The position numbers were made by a program, and so were the translations under genes. Shown here one piece after another: positions 24,435 to 33,256 of a stretch of 64,000 nucleotides of DNA. The notes under the pieces are model-generated. The model ran no database searches and was not told where the DNA came from. It saw only the letters and a list, made by a program, of their open reading frames with translations. How positions within the stretch are numbered: the stretch's first letter is position 1; each line of letters begins with the position of its first letter. Source of the stretch: Rufibacter ruber (lineage in GTDB: Bacteria > Bacteroidota > Bacteroidia > Cytophagales > Hymenobacteraceae); assembly GCF_001647275.1 (NCBI RefSeq), contig NZ_LRMM01000012.1, positions 39,448 through 103,447 of the forward strand. The letters are read 5' to 3'.

Positions 24435-26540
24435 TTAGAAGAAGCGTACGCGGTTGTCTTCAACATTGGCATTTTTACGTACCGCCTCATACAGGGCGCC
24501 CTGCACTCTACCGGCGCGCAAGCCCACCAGCTGCTGCTTCACGTTGTTCAGGTCAGTGATGGGAGGGGCTGGGGCAAGGGCTGTTAACTCTACCACTACC
24601 ACACCACCTTCCCCTTCAATAGGCTGGGTACGCTGGCCTGGCTTCAACCCGAAGGCGCGGCCAATGGCTACCGGCTCAAAGCCTAAGCCTGGCACGTTGG
24701 CCGTAGCCAGGGTAACATCAGTGGCTGGGCGAACAATGGCATCTGGGCCGTATTTGGCAGCCGCCTGGTCTAAAGAACCAGAGATGGTACCTAGTTTCTC
24801 TTTGATCTTCTGTGCTTTCAATTCATTTCTCACGGCCGCGGTCAGTTCATCCCGGACATCTTCTACCTTGGCAGTGCCTTTCTCCCGCTTGCCGGTTAAG
24901 ACCGCCACCACAAACTGGTCATCAAGGGTGATCACAGGGGAAACATCTCCCACTTCCGTGTCTTCGCCGTACGCCCAGCGCACCAGTTCACGGGCATTTG
25001 CCAGGTTGTTGATGTTACGGTCAGCCGCGGCAATGTTTTTGGCTTCAGCTTTAGACAGGCCTTTCTCTTTGGCTACTTCCTGGTTAAAGTCTTCCAGGCT
25101 TGAGCTGGCAGAGGCAAGGGCGCTGGCTCTGCTGTACGCATACTCGCGGGAGTTGTCGCTTGGGGTTAAGGCGCGGGTCAGCTGGGCTACCTGGTAGGTC
25201 TTGGTAGTCTTAGGCTCAGTGATTTTAACAATATGGTACCCGTAATCAGTCTCTACCAGGTTAGGCAGAAGACCGGCACCGGTGGCACCAAACACGGCTT
25301 TCTCAAACGCAGGCACCATACGGCCTTCAGTGAACCAGCCTAAGTCACCTCCCATAGAGGCGGTTCCGTCTGTACCGTGCTGGGCAGCCAGCTGGGCAAA
25401 GTTGGCGCCCCCTTTAATCTGGTTCAGCAGGTCCTGGGCTTTGGCTTTGGCCGCGGCTTTGGCCTCTGGCGTGGTATTCTCTGGTTTGATCAGGATATGG
25501 CTGGCGCGGGCAGAGGCAGCACCACCGTTCTTAGTGCCAATAATTTTGTACAGGCTGAAGTTGCCGTTCTGCACAAAGGGGCCGTAGATCTTGCCCTGCT
25601 CCAGAGACTCTTTCTTCAGCTCCTCAGGCAGCTCGTGCGCCGGAACAAACGCCCCGTTGAAAGGGGTGTCAGACTCAGCCTTCACAAACAGGGAGTCATT
25701 CTCAGTGGTGGCAAAACGGGAGGCCAGTTCTGCGGTCTCGGTTTGGTAAGCAGTGCTGTCTTCTTTAGAAGGTGCCACCGGTACGGTCACGTACGCAATA
25801 GAACGGCCTGCCTCTACTTCAAATTTCTTCTTGTTCTTGTTCAGGTACTCGCTCAGCTGATCATCTGTGACCTTGATGGTAGAATCAGCAATGCTGAAGT
25901 AAGGCACAAACAGATACGTAAGGCTGGCCTTCTCATTCTGCTCCTGGTTGTAACGCTTGGCTTCTGCCGTGGTCACGTAGTTAGAGAGGGTGAACAGGTT
26001 GTAGTATTTGTTGCGCAGGCGGTCTGTAGCCAGATCCTGCTCATATTTGTACCAGGCTGCCTGCTGCTCTGGGGGCAGGTTCTTCAGGTTGCGCAGGGTT
26101 TGCTTCACCTGCTCTACGTTGAATTGGCCGGTTTGCGGGTCAGTGAACATCTGCTTCAGGGCAGGGTGCACGTTCTTACCCTGTACCATGTCTACCAACT
26201 CCTCATCAGAGACGCCAATCCCCAGGCTCTTGAACTCATCTTCAAAGGCATACTTGAACACCAGTTGGTTCCAGGTCTGCTCACGCAGCGAAGCCATCTC
26301 GGCCTCACTTGGCTGGCGGCCGTACTGGTTTGCATAATTGTTTCTGGTCTCCTCAAACAAGGCTTCGAATTCCTGCACTGACACCTCATGCCCTGCAATC
26401 TCTCCTACTGTCATGTTGTTTCCGAACAATCTGGAATTTGGCCCCAGCAAATCTCCCAACACAATGAAAATGAGCAAGCCAATGGCAATCGCGCCAATGG
26501 CGAAGCCAGACTTCTCCCGAATCTTGTTAATTAATGCCAT
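24435..26540 (-). CDS. PpiD-like peptidylprolyl isomerase
   Basis: The 701-residue protein starts MALINKIREKSGFAIGAIAIGLLIFIVLGDLLG: a short cytoplasmic tail, then one membrane anchor, as in PpiD. A SurA-N-type chaperone region follows (EVSVQEFEALFEETRNNYANQYGRQPSEAEMA). A parvulin rotamase domain comes at about 345-450 (ARASHILIKPENTTPEAKAKA...GGDLGWFTEGRMVPAFEKAVF...YGYHIVKI). It should assist folding of outer membrane and exported proteins at the periplasmic face. It is downstream of lptC and corC on the same strand, in an envelope-biogenesis run. Its own terminator follows. Confidence 0.9.
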   Translation of the reverse strand: MALINKIREKSGFAIGAIAIGLLIFIVLGDLLGPNSRLFGNNMTVGEIAGHEVSVQEFEALFEETRNNYANQYGRQPSEAEMASLREQTWNQLVFKYAFEDEFKSLGIGVSDEELVDMVQGKNVHPALKQMFTDPQTGQFNVEQVKQTLRNLKNLPPEQQAAWYKYEQDLATDRLRNKYYNLFTLSNYVTTAEAKRYNQEQNEKASLTYLFVPYFSIADSTIKVTDDQLSEYLNKNKKKFEVEAGRSIAYVTVPVAPSKEDSTAYQTETAELASRFATTENDSLFVKAESDTPFNGAFVPAHELPEELKKESLEQGKIYGPFVQNGNFSLYKIIGTKNGGAASARASHILIKPENTTPEAKAAAKAKAQDLLNQIKGGANFAQLAAQHGTDGTASMGGDLGWFTEGRMVPAFEKAVFGATGAGLLPNLVETDYGYHIVKITEPKTTKTYQVAQLTRALTPSDNSREYAYSRASALASASSSLEDFNQEVAKEKGLSKAEAKNIAAADRNINNLANARELVRWAYGEDTEVGDVSPVITLDDQFVVAVLTGKREKGTAKVEDVRDELTAAVRNELKAQKIKEKLGTISGSLDQAAAKYGPDAIVRPATDVTLATANVPGLGFEPVAIGRAFGLKPGQRTQPIEGEGGVVVVELTALAPAPPITDLNNVKQQLVGLRAGRVQGALYEAVRKNANVEDNRVRFF

Positions 26541-26623
26541 GTAATTAGTGAACGAAATTTATGCGTTATGCAAAATAATCTGAATAAGTGGTAAAATCAA
26601 AATATAAGTATCTAAAGAGCAGC

Positions 26624-27895
26624 TTATTCTTCTGCCGGTGACTGGCGTACTGACAAATGCACGGTGTTAATGCGGTGTTCATCCATTGATAAGATGCGGA
26701 TCTCAAAGGGCGGCATCACCACCACGTCTCCCGTAGCGGGTATTTCCTCCAGTACAGACAAGATAAAACCACCCAAAGTTTCATAGTCGCCCTCTGGCAG
26801 ATTAAGGCTATATTTTTCATTGAGGTAGTCTATTTCCTGGCGGGCACTGAAGAGGTAGCTGCCCGGCTCTGGCAGGGGCTGCTCCAGCAGGTCTTCCTCA
26901 TCATATTCGTCATTGATATCGCCAATGATCTCCTCCATCACGTCTTCCAGGGTCACAATGCCGGAGGTGCCGCCAAACTCATCCAGCACCAGCGCAATGC
27001 TGCGGTGCTCAGTGATGAACATCACAAACAGCTCCCGCGCCAGCATTGCCTCGGGCACCGCTTCCATGGGCGTCAGGATCTCTTCAATGGTCTTTGGCTG
27101 GTTGAACAGGCTGAACTGGTGGCAGTACCCCAGAATATGGTCCAGCGACTCCTGGTAGATCAGGATCTTGGAATGGCCGGTTTCAATAAAGGCTTCGCGC
27201 AGTACTTCTATGCCTTCCTCCAGTTCAATGGCGTCAATCTCTGTGCGGGGCACCATGCACTCGCGCACCTTCACATTTTTGAATTCCAGGGCGTTGTGAA
27301 AGATCTTGCTGTCTACCTCATGGGCGGTAATCATGGCCAAGGTGGCCTCCTCTGCTGTCTGCAGCCTTACAGCAAAAGGTTGCAGGGTGATAGCATTTGC
27401 GTAGTTGTCAATTCTGTTTTCGGCCTCTTTTTCTGAAAACAGGCCAAAAACAGCCTGGAACAAGAGCGTGATGGGCGAAAACAGAATCAGGAGAAAGGCC
27501 AGCGGCGCGGCGCTCCACCGCAATAAGGCAGAAGGTGTGAGCAGGGCCACCCCTAGCCCCACCAGGGAGAGTAGCGCCCAAATAAGCAGAAAGGTACTTA
27601 AAGCGGCCAGCACCGCAGACACCACCGCCGGGAGCAACAGCTGCAGCACCGGGTACAGCAGCCCGTACAAGCCAAGGCTCAGAAGCAATACGCCAACGGT
27701 GTTTCCCAACTGTACCGTAAGCAGCGTCTGCCGCTCCCGTCTCAGCAGAAAGCCGGTCAGACTGGTGGCGCCTTCCTGGGTTTCCAGCTGAAGCAGCACC
27801 CTTTCAGCGTGCCGCAGGGCCACCTCTGCCATCTGGCAAAGCACCAGCAGCGGGGCGCCCACCGCAACCGCTATGTATAGTGAGAATTGCTCCAT
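26624..27895 (-). CDS. CorC/HlyC-type CNNM family transporter with an in-frame palindrome
   Basis: The 423-residue protein has an N-terminal DUF21 membrane domain with about four helices (residues 5-145). A CBS pair follows (RECMVPRTEIDAIELEE...LITEHRSIALVLDEFGGTSGIVTLEDVMEEIIGDI), then a C-terminal CorC_HlyC domain (ETLGGFILSVLEEIPATGD). Such proteins handle Mg2+ or Co2+ efflux. The segment AVFGLFSEKEAEN (about 148-160), after the last membrane helix, is encoded by a copy of the dispersed palindrome (27411-27454), so the element was accepted in frame. The ATG at 27893-27895 fits better than a TTG two codons upstream. It is in a run with lptC and ppiD. Confidence 0.92.
   Translation of the reverse strand: MEQFSLYIAVAVGAPLLVLCQMAEVALRHAERVLLQLETQEGATSLTGFLLRRERQTLLTVQLGNTVGVLLLSLGLYGLLYPVLQLLLPAVVSAVLAALSTFLLIWALLSLVGLGVALLTPSALLRWSAAPLAFLLILFSPITLLFQAVFGLFSEKEAENRIDNYANAITLQPFAVRLQTAEEATLAMITAHEVDSKIFHNALEFKNVKVRECMVPRTEIDAIELEEGIEVLREAFIETGHSKILIYQESLDHILGYCHQFSLFNQPKTIEEILTPMEAVPEAMLARELFVMFITEHRSIALVLDEFGGTSGIVTLEDVMEEIIGDINDEYDEEDLLEQPLPEPGSYLFSARQEIDYLNEKYSLNLPEGDYETLGGFILSVLEEIPATGDVVVMPPFEIRILSMDEHRINTVHLSVRQSPAEE
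27411..27454. repeat. dispersed CTGTTTT palindrome inside a coding sequence
   Basis: Left arm ctgttttcggcctctttt (27414-27431), right arm gaaaacaggccaaaaacag (27435-27453). It lies wholly inside the CorC-type gene and encodes AVFGLFSEKEAEN on the minus strand without breaking the frame. Confidence 0.85.
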
Positions 27896-27913
27896 GGCCA
27901 AACAGACGCAGGG

Positions 27914-28072
27914 TTAGGTGTCTCTCCGCTCCAGGCGGAAAAGCATGACGAAAATGACAGACAGCATCAGGATCCAGTAGCTGTGCAAGATGCCGTTCAC
28001 CATAGACTGGTGAATGCCTATCACCAACGTCACTACGGCCAGGGCTATGTAGATGGTTTGCTTCAGGTTCAT
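27914..28072 (-). CDS. small membrane protein, 52 residues, coupled to lptC
   Basis: A short frame begins MNLKQTIYIALAVVTLVIG and continues with HQSMVNGILHSYWILMLSVIFVMLFRL, ending ERRDT. It predicts two membrane helices with a short loop. Its ATG (28070-28072) overlaps the TGA stop of lptC in an ATGA arrangement, a strong sign of translational coupling. The CorC-type gene starts 18 bases after its stop. It would be easily missed because of its size. The function is unknown. The position suggests a membrane partner of the LPS transport or ion transport genes on either side. Confidence 0.7.
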   Translation of the reverse strand: MNLKQTIYIALAVVTLVIGIHQSMVNGILHSYWILMLSVIFVMLFRLERRDT

Positions 28073-28599
28073 TCGTTTAAGGTAAAGGACCCGGAGAATT
28101 TGTCCAGTTTGTAGTTAGAGAAGTCTTCATTGGCGGTGAGCCCCACCCCGGTTACCACTTCCTCGGCACTGGTGATGCGCACAAATTTGTCAGTAAAAAT
28201 ATTGCGCTTCTGGCGGTTCCAGTACAGTTCTTCTGTGTTCAACTGCTCGTTCTTCACTATGTTCTTCACCACCACGTCATTCCGGACAAAGTACTGGTCT
28301 TTGAGTTTGTCATACTTGCCGTACTTAGACGTCACCATGCTGGTAGGCACGCCGTTTTCATAGAATGTGATGTACAGGCCCTTGGGGTACAGAATATCAC
28401 CGTTCTCCAGATCCTGCTGCAGGGGGGCGGTCATTTTAAGTTTAATCTGGGCGGAGTCTGAGTAGATGGTTACCTGGTTGTAGGTCTCAGAAACAGGGCC
28501 TTTGTAATTCACCGGCTTTACGTTGTCATCTGCGTTCTTACAGCCCACGCCCAGCGCGCCCACCAGCAAAAGCATACAAAAAGAAAGCTGAATCTTCAT
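28069..28599 (-). CDS. lptC: LPS export periplasmic protein LptC
   Basis: The 176-residue protein has a lipoprotein-like signal (GALGVGC, Cys20). The mature part has the LptC/LptA jelly-roll pattern: SETYNQVTIYSDSAQIKLKMTAP, GDILYPKGLYITFYENG, YGKYDKLKDQYFVRNDVVVKN, ELYWNRQKRNIFTDKFVRI. LptC accepts lipopolysaccharide from LptBFG and passes it to LptA. In Bacteroidota it is often a lipoprotein, as here. Its stop overlaps the start of the 52-residue membrane protein. The outer membrane protein gene upstream ends 119 bases away, on the same strand. Confidence 0.88.
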   Translation of the reverse strand: MKIQLSFCMLLLVGALGVGCKNADDNVKPVNYKGPVSETYNQVTIYSDSAQIKLKMTAPLQQDLENGDILYPKGLYITFYENGVPTSMVTSKYGKYDKLKDQYFVRNDVVVKNIVKNEQLNTEELYWNRQKRNIFTDKFVRITSAEEVVTGVGLTANEDFSNYKLDKFSGSFTLNE

Positions 28600-28718
28600 G
28601 GGTCTTTACTACAGAGCCTTTCTTATTACCTATAAATGCGTCAGATACCAAAACAACAGATGCGGGACCTATTGCGCTGGTATCTGACCGTTTGTTGAGT
28701 TATGTAATATACGCGTTC

Positions 28719-30059
28719 TTAGTCAAAGCGGCGTTTAATAAACCACTGGTTGCTGAACGAGATACCCAGAGATACTTTAAAGTATTCTTCTTTGATCCCG
28801 GTGCCTTTCACTTCCTGCATGCCAATGGCAAAACCGGTGTTGAGCAGCGCCTGGGTATAATCTGGCGGCCTTACCCCTCTACCCATGGGTATGGAGAAAC
28901 CCCATGTCAGCCCCACGTCGCTTAGGTCCTGACCACCGCCGTCTGTCATGATCTCAGCAGATCTGTAGTAACCGCCAACGCGGTAGGTAACACGCTTGAA
29001 GAAGGAGCTCATAGAACCGGCGTCTGGGGTGATCTCGCCCCCTACGCCAATCTTGAAGCCATCGCCCAGTTCGGCCCGGCCGGCTCCTTTGTCTTGGCTG
29101 AAGCCTCTAAAGTCAGAGCCTTTGGTATACGTAAAGTCAGAGGTGGCTACCCAGTTCTTGTTGTTGTCCAGGGAGAAGCCCAGCTGCATCATCTGCGGAA
29201 GGGAGGTGTGCCCTTCTGTACTGTCTGTCACTACTCTGCCTATTACGGTCTCATCTAGCAGACGGCTCTCCAAGGCAACCTCACGGTCTGCGCCCAAAGT
29301 AGCCTGGGCGGCGTACTTCGCCCCCACCCCCAACACCAGTTTGGGTGACAGCTGCTTCAGGTAATGCGCCCCGCCGCTCAGCATCACCCCGGTGTATTTG
29401 GTACTGGTATGCACCACTGCTTTTCTGGGTATGTTCACACTGTCTGCCTTGTCTACCACCGTGGTAGCGGCTTCACGGTCAATAGTCCCAAACAGATAAG
29501 ACCCGGCCAGACCCAGGGTCAGGCCCTTGCCAATTCTTACCCCGTTAGAGAAGTGCACCTCATTGATACCGCCAGACCCTCTGTACTCATTGTAGGCAGA
29601 CACGTCTGGCTCCCCGTCATTGATAAGGTCTGGGGCGCCGGGAACGGGTTGTCTTACAAAGGTGTAGTAGTTGACACGGCTGTAGGGTTTCAGCCCCAGG
29701 GAGGCGGTCCAGCGGTTAGAGACCGGAATGGCCAGTGACAGCGAGTTGAAGTTTGCCTCCCCGTCTACCTGGGTGTTCTCCCCGTCAGACAGCCTTTTCA
29801 GGTCAGAAGAAACAGACACGTCAAAAATTACCCTTCTGTTATAATACAACAGGGCAGGGTTCTGATCATTGATAAGCCCATAGCTTGGGGAGGCAACTCC
29901 TACCTGCCCCATGCCCTGGCTCCGTACGTTGCCGGTGCCATGCAGTATGTCGCCCACCCCAAAACGTGAGTAGGGTGAGTTTGAAATTTGTTGCGCCTGT
30001 ACCTGAGACCCCGCCACCAGGCAGGAAAACAAAAACAGCGCTCTGAAAGGCTTATACAT
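28719..30059 (-). CDS. outer membrane beta-barrel protein (FadL/PorV-like)
   Basis: The 446-residue protein has a signal peptide (MYKPFRALFLFSCLVAGSQVQAQ). It then has SNSPYSRFGVGD and GMGQVGVA...LINDQNPALLYYNRR, the pattern of FadL-like barrels common in this phylum, and an aromatic-rich barrel ending FSNQWFIKRRFD. The specific ligand is unknown. The ATG at 30057-30059 precedes the coaX stop (30052-30054), giving an 8-base overlap. The position between coaX and lptC on one strand looks like a conserved envelope cluster. Confidence 0.85.
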   Translation of the reverse strand: MYKPFRALFLFSCLVAGSQVQAQQISNSPYSRFGVGDILHGTGNVRSQGMGQVGVASPSYGLINDQNPALLYYNRRVIFDVSVSSDLKRLSDGENTQVDGEANFNSLSLAIPVSNRWTASLGLKPYSRVNYYTFVRQPVPGAPDLINDGEPDVSAYNEYRGSGGINEVHFSNGVRIGKGLTLGLAGSYLFGTIDREAATTVVDKADSVNIPRKAVVHTSTKYTGVMLSGGAHYLKQLSPKLVLGVGAKYAAQATLGADREVALESRLLDETVIGRVVTDSTEGHTSLPQMMQLGFSLDNNKNWVATSDFTYTKGSDFRGFSQDKGAGRAELGDGFKIGVGGEITPDAGSMSSFFKRVTYRVGGYYRSAEIMTDGGGQDLSDVGLTWGFSIPMGRGVRPPDYTQALLNTGFAIGMQEVKGTGIKEEYFKVSLGISFSNQWFIKRRFD

Positions 30060-30768
30060 TATACTCAAGAATACGGTTTAACCCGATCAAAACCAGTTCG
30101 GGAATAACAAAGATGCGTGCTTTTACTGTACTTTCAAAAAACGGGGCGTCACCGCCACAGAGAATGACCGTCAAGGGTTTGTACTGACTATCATAATACT
30201 GAATCATGGCCTCGGCTTCTGCCAGTACTCCGTAAAGGATTCCCCCTCTAATGGCTTCTTCTGTGGTTTTGCCCGGCCTGGGCGGCAGCTCATGCCCTTC
30301 CAGCAGCGGCAGCTTACCGGTAAATGCATGCACCGCCTGGTACCGCAGGCCAATACCCGGTGAAATGCTTCCGCCTTGATAGGTGCCATTTGCCTCCAGC
30401 AGGTCATAGGTGATGCAGGTGCCTGCGTCAATGACCAGGCAATGCCTGTCTTTGAACAGTACCTGCGCCCCAACCGCGGCAGCCAACCGGTCCACTCCCA
30501 GCGTGTGGGGCGTGCCGTAGTTGTTGTTCAGCGGCAGGGGAAGCTGGTTGCTCATCACCAGGGTCTCCCCCGCTACCGGCAGGTACTTGCCCAGTTCTAC
30601 CGGCTCACTGCTCACAGAAGACGTAATGGCATGTTGCACAGAGACACCCGCCAGTTCTTGGGCCAAGGCCGGAAAACTGGCACAGGCAACCTGCCGCACC
30701 AAATGCCCGTCTTCAAAAAGACCGGCCTTGATGCGCGTGTTGCCCCGGTCAATTACCAGATTCAGCAT
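30052..30768 (-). CDS. coaX: type III pantothenate kinase
   Basis: The 238-residue protein has the CoaX motifs: DRGNTRIKAG near the start (phosphate-binding), GTPHTLGVDRLAAAVGA (about 85-101), VIDAGTCITYDLL (about 112-124), GGSISPGIGLR (about 131-141) and ILCGGDAP (about 205-212). It phosphorylates pantothenate in the first step of coenzyme A synthesis. The length is slightly under the usual 250. It sits 15 bases after the rluB-like gene and overlaps the next gene, so all three are probably co-transcribed. Confidence 0.95.
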   Translation of the reverse strand: MLNLVIDRGNTRIKAGLFEDGHLVRQVACASFPALAQELAGVSVQHAITSSVSSEPVELGKYLPVAGETLVMSNQLPLPLNNNYGTPHTLGVDRLAAAVGAQVLFKDRHCLVIDAGTCITYDLLEANGTYQGGSISPGIGLRYQAVHAFTGKLPLLEGHELPPRPGKTTEEAIRGGILYGVLAEAEAMIQYYDSQYKPLTVILCGGDAPFFESTVKARIFVIPELVLIGLNRILEYNV

Positions 30769-30783
30769 TCTTTGAACGACAGA

Positions 30784-32609
30784 TTACATAAAGTATTTCA
30801 GGCGCACCACTTCTTTTTCTGACAAGAAGCGCCAGTTGCCCCTTGGCAGGTCTTTTTTGGTCAGGCTGGCGTATTGCACGCGGTCCAGCGTAACCACGTC
30901 ATAGCCCAGGCTTTCAAAGATGCGGCGCACAATGCGGTTGCGGCCAATATGAATCTCAATGCCCAGGAACTTGTTGCTTTCCCCCAGCAAGGCAATGTCA
31001 TCTACAATGGCTTTGCCGTCTTCCAGCTCCAGGCCTTCCTGAATCTGAGCCAAATGATCTTTGGTGATTGGCTTGTCTAGCTCTACCTGGTAAATTTTAG
31101 ACACCTTGTTAGAGGGGTGGGTCAGTTTCTGCGCCAGCTCACCGTCATTGGTGAACAGCAGCAGACCTGTGGTATTCCTGTCAAGCCGGCCCACCGGGAA
31201 CAGACGCTCTTTAGAGGCGTTTTTCACCAGGTCCATCACAGTTTTGCGGCCTTCAGGGTCTTCTGTGGTGGTGATGAAATCTTTGGGTTTGTTCAGGAGC
31301 ACATAAACTGTTTTTTCGCGGTTCAGCACTTTACGGCCATACTGCACAGTGTCTGACGGGGCCACTTTGTACCCCATCTCCGTCACCACCTGCCCGTTTA
31401 CCTTGATTTCACCGGCGGCAATCAGCTCATCCGCTTCGCGGCGCGAGCAGATACCGGCGTTGGCAATGTACCGGTTGAGGCGCAAGTCTTCATTCCCGTA
31501 GTTCTCATCCCGCTTTTTACGGCGCTCCTCATAGCGTTTCAGGTTGTAGAAAGGGGCCTCCTGAACTTCTTCATCAGAACGGCCGAAGCGGTTCTCCCGG
31601 TTGCCTCTGCCTTCTCGCTCTGGGCGGTCTGTACGGCTGTTGCCGCGGTCAAACTTGCCATCGCGCTTCTGGAAAGAGGGGCGGTCATCACGGCCGCGGC
31701 TCTCCCGTGCCGGGCGGTCAAAGCTGCGGCTGTCACCGTCTCTGCGCGCGGGGCGTTCAACGTTGTTTTCGGCCTGTTTTCCAGAAAACGGGTCATTTTC
31801 ACGGCGGGTGTCTGGGCGTCTGTCATCAGAACGCTGAAAACCCCGGTCCTCCCGGCGGCCGCCTTCGCGGTTAAACGGCCGGTTTTCCCGGTCGCCGCCT
31901 CTTTCTCTGCGGTCATCGCCGCCGCGGGCAAAACCGCCGCGCTCCGGACGGTCGCCAGAGAAGCCTTCTCTTTTGAAGCCACCTTCCCGGCGCTCGCCCC
32001 GTTCCTCTCTTCCACCGCCAAAAGATGGGCGGTCATTGTCACGGCGCTCACCGCCCCGGTTGAAACCACGCTCCTCGCGGTTCCCGAAAGAGCGGCGCTC
32101 GCCTCTCTCCCCGTTGCGGGCAGCGGCGTCTCTGCCGCTTTCCCAGTTGTCTTGGTTCATGCCGCGGCCACGTCCTTCTGACCGGTTAGAACCACCCTCT
32201 CTGGCGGGTCTGCGGTCATCTGGGCGGCGGTTATCGCCACCGCGCGGGCGGAAGTCTGAAGACCGGTCATTGTTGCCTCTGTCTGGTCTCTCAAAGCCGC
32301 GGGCCGGACGGAAATCACCGCCTCTGCGGTCGTTCTCCCTTCTGGGTGCGCGCTCCCTGTTCTCGCGGTTGGTGTTTACATCACCGTCACGGTCATCACG
32401 GCGCGGCCTTTCAGCACGCTCGCGGTCACCGTACGGTTTTCTATCATTTGAATCTGAGTTTCTGTCCCGGTTGCCAAAGCCTGCTTCGCGGTTGCGCCTT
32501 CTGGGCGGTCAAAGCGGGTGCCTCTGCCAAATACTTTTTTGCCCTGCTCCCATGAATTGCCACGGGGGCGGTTGTTGCCGTTTTGCGGCGTGTCTTCGTT
32601 TCTAGCCAT
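30784..32609 (-). CDS. RluB-like pseudouridine synthase, long basic N-terminus, apparent frameshift
   Basis: The C-terminal part has an S4 domain (LRLNRYIANAGICSRREADELI) and an RsuA/RluB catalytic domain (VGRLDRNTTGLLLFTNDG, with the catalytic Asp in GRLD; IGRNRIVRRIFESLGYDV). It should make pseudouridine in 23S rRNA. A very long Arg/Gly/Asp/Asn-rich tail precedes it. The natural start seems to be the ATG at 32607-32609 (MARNEDTPQNGNN), 21 bases after scpB, but that frame shifts by one base near 32494-32500 before the RGD-rich frame continues without stops. Adding one C would give RPEGRNREAGFGN and a protein of about 608 residues. An internal ATG at 32160 could still start the downstream part. 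A palindrome copy at 31762-31798 lies in frame. Confidence 0.8.
31762..31798. repeat. dispersed CTGTTTT palindrome inside a coding sequence, decayed
   Basis: It reads gttgttttcggcctgttttcc, then agaaaacgggtcattttc. On the minus strand it encodes PFSGKQAENN inside the disordered N-terminal part of the rluB-like gene, in the same reading frame as the copy inside the CorC-type gene. Confidence 0.75.
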
Positions 32610-32630
32610 GATGGTTGAGTTGCAGTATCG

Positions 32631-33221
32631 CTACTGTATAAAAGATGTGTGTAAATACTTATTGCGCGGCGCTTCGCCGATGGTGTTCTCTTCTGGTGCC
32701 AGATCCCGCAGCTGCGGAAGGTCTCTGAGGTGGTTAATGCCAAAGTACTCCATGAACTTCTGGCTGGTGCCAAACAGCACCGGGCGGCCAATGGTGTTGG
32801 CTTTCCCCTTGATTTCCAGCAGGCCTTTCTCCAGTAGGCGCTGAATGGCATAATCACAGCTCACGCCTCTGATCTGCTCTACCTGAGAACGGGTAATGGG
32901 TTGTTTGTAGGCAATGATGGCCAGGGTCTCCAAAGCAGACGCTGACAGCTTCTTCTTGGATTTGTGCTTGAGTAAAATGCTCACCGAGTCCTGGTAAGCC
33001 GGCTTGGTCAGAAATTGGTACCCGCCCCCAATCGCGTAGACCTGAAACGCGAACGCGTCAGTAGAGAATTGAGCATTTAACTGCTCAATTCCCTCTAACA
33101 CATCACTCACGCTCACCTCCAGCACCAGGGCTTCAGAAAGGCATTTCTGCAGTTCTTCAATAGACACCGGCGAGGTGGCGCAAAAAATCAGGGCCTGAAG
33201 ATGGTTCAGTAACAGGTTCAA
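32631..33221 (-). CDS. scpB: segregation and condensation protein ScpB
   Basis: The 196-residue protein has the tandem winged-helix pattern of ScpB: LQALIFCATSPVSIEELQKCL at the start, then GGGYQFLTKPAYQDSV, LSASALETLAIIAYKQPITRSQVEQIRGVSCDYAIQRLLEKGLLEIKG and GRPVLFGTSQKFMEYFGI. It works with ScpA and SMC in chromosome condensation. The scpB-rluB order, with a 21-base gap, is common in bacteria and supports both calls. Confidence 0.94.
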   Translation of the reverse strand: MNLLLNHLQALIFCATSPVSIEELQKCLSEALVLEVSVSDVLEGIEQLNAQFSTDAFAFQVYAIGGGYQFLTKPAYQDSVSILLKHKSKKKLSASALETLAIIAYKQPITRSQVEQIRGVSCDYAIQRLLEKGLLEIKGKANTIGRPVLFGTSQKFMEYFGINHLRDLPQLRDLAPEENTIGEAPRNKYLHTSFIQ

Positions 33222-33256
33222 GGTACGTGGTTCTTTAAGTTTAGCAGACCCGCAGG

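Noticed and set aside
25377..26381. 334-codon open frame on the plus strand
   Set aside because: It is antisense to the PpiD-like gene, has no family motif and no leader.
31973..32605. 210-codon plus-strand frame rich in Arg, Ser and Pro
   Set aside because: It is the mirror of the Arg/Gly/Asp-rich N-terminal part of the rluB-like gene.
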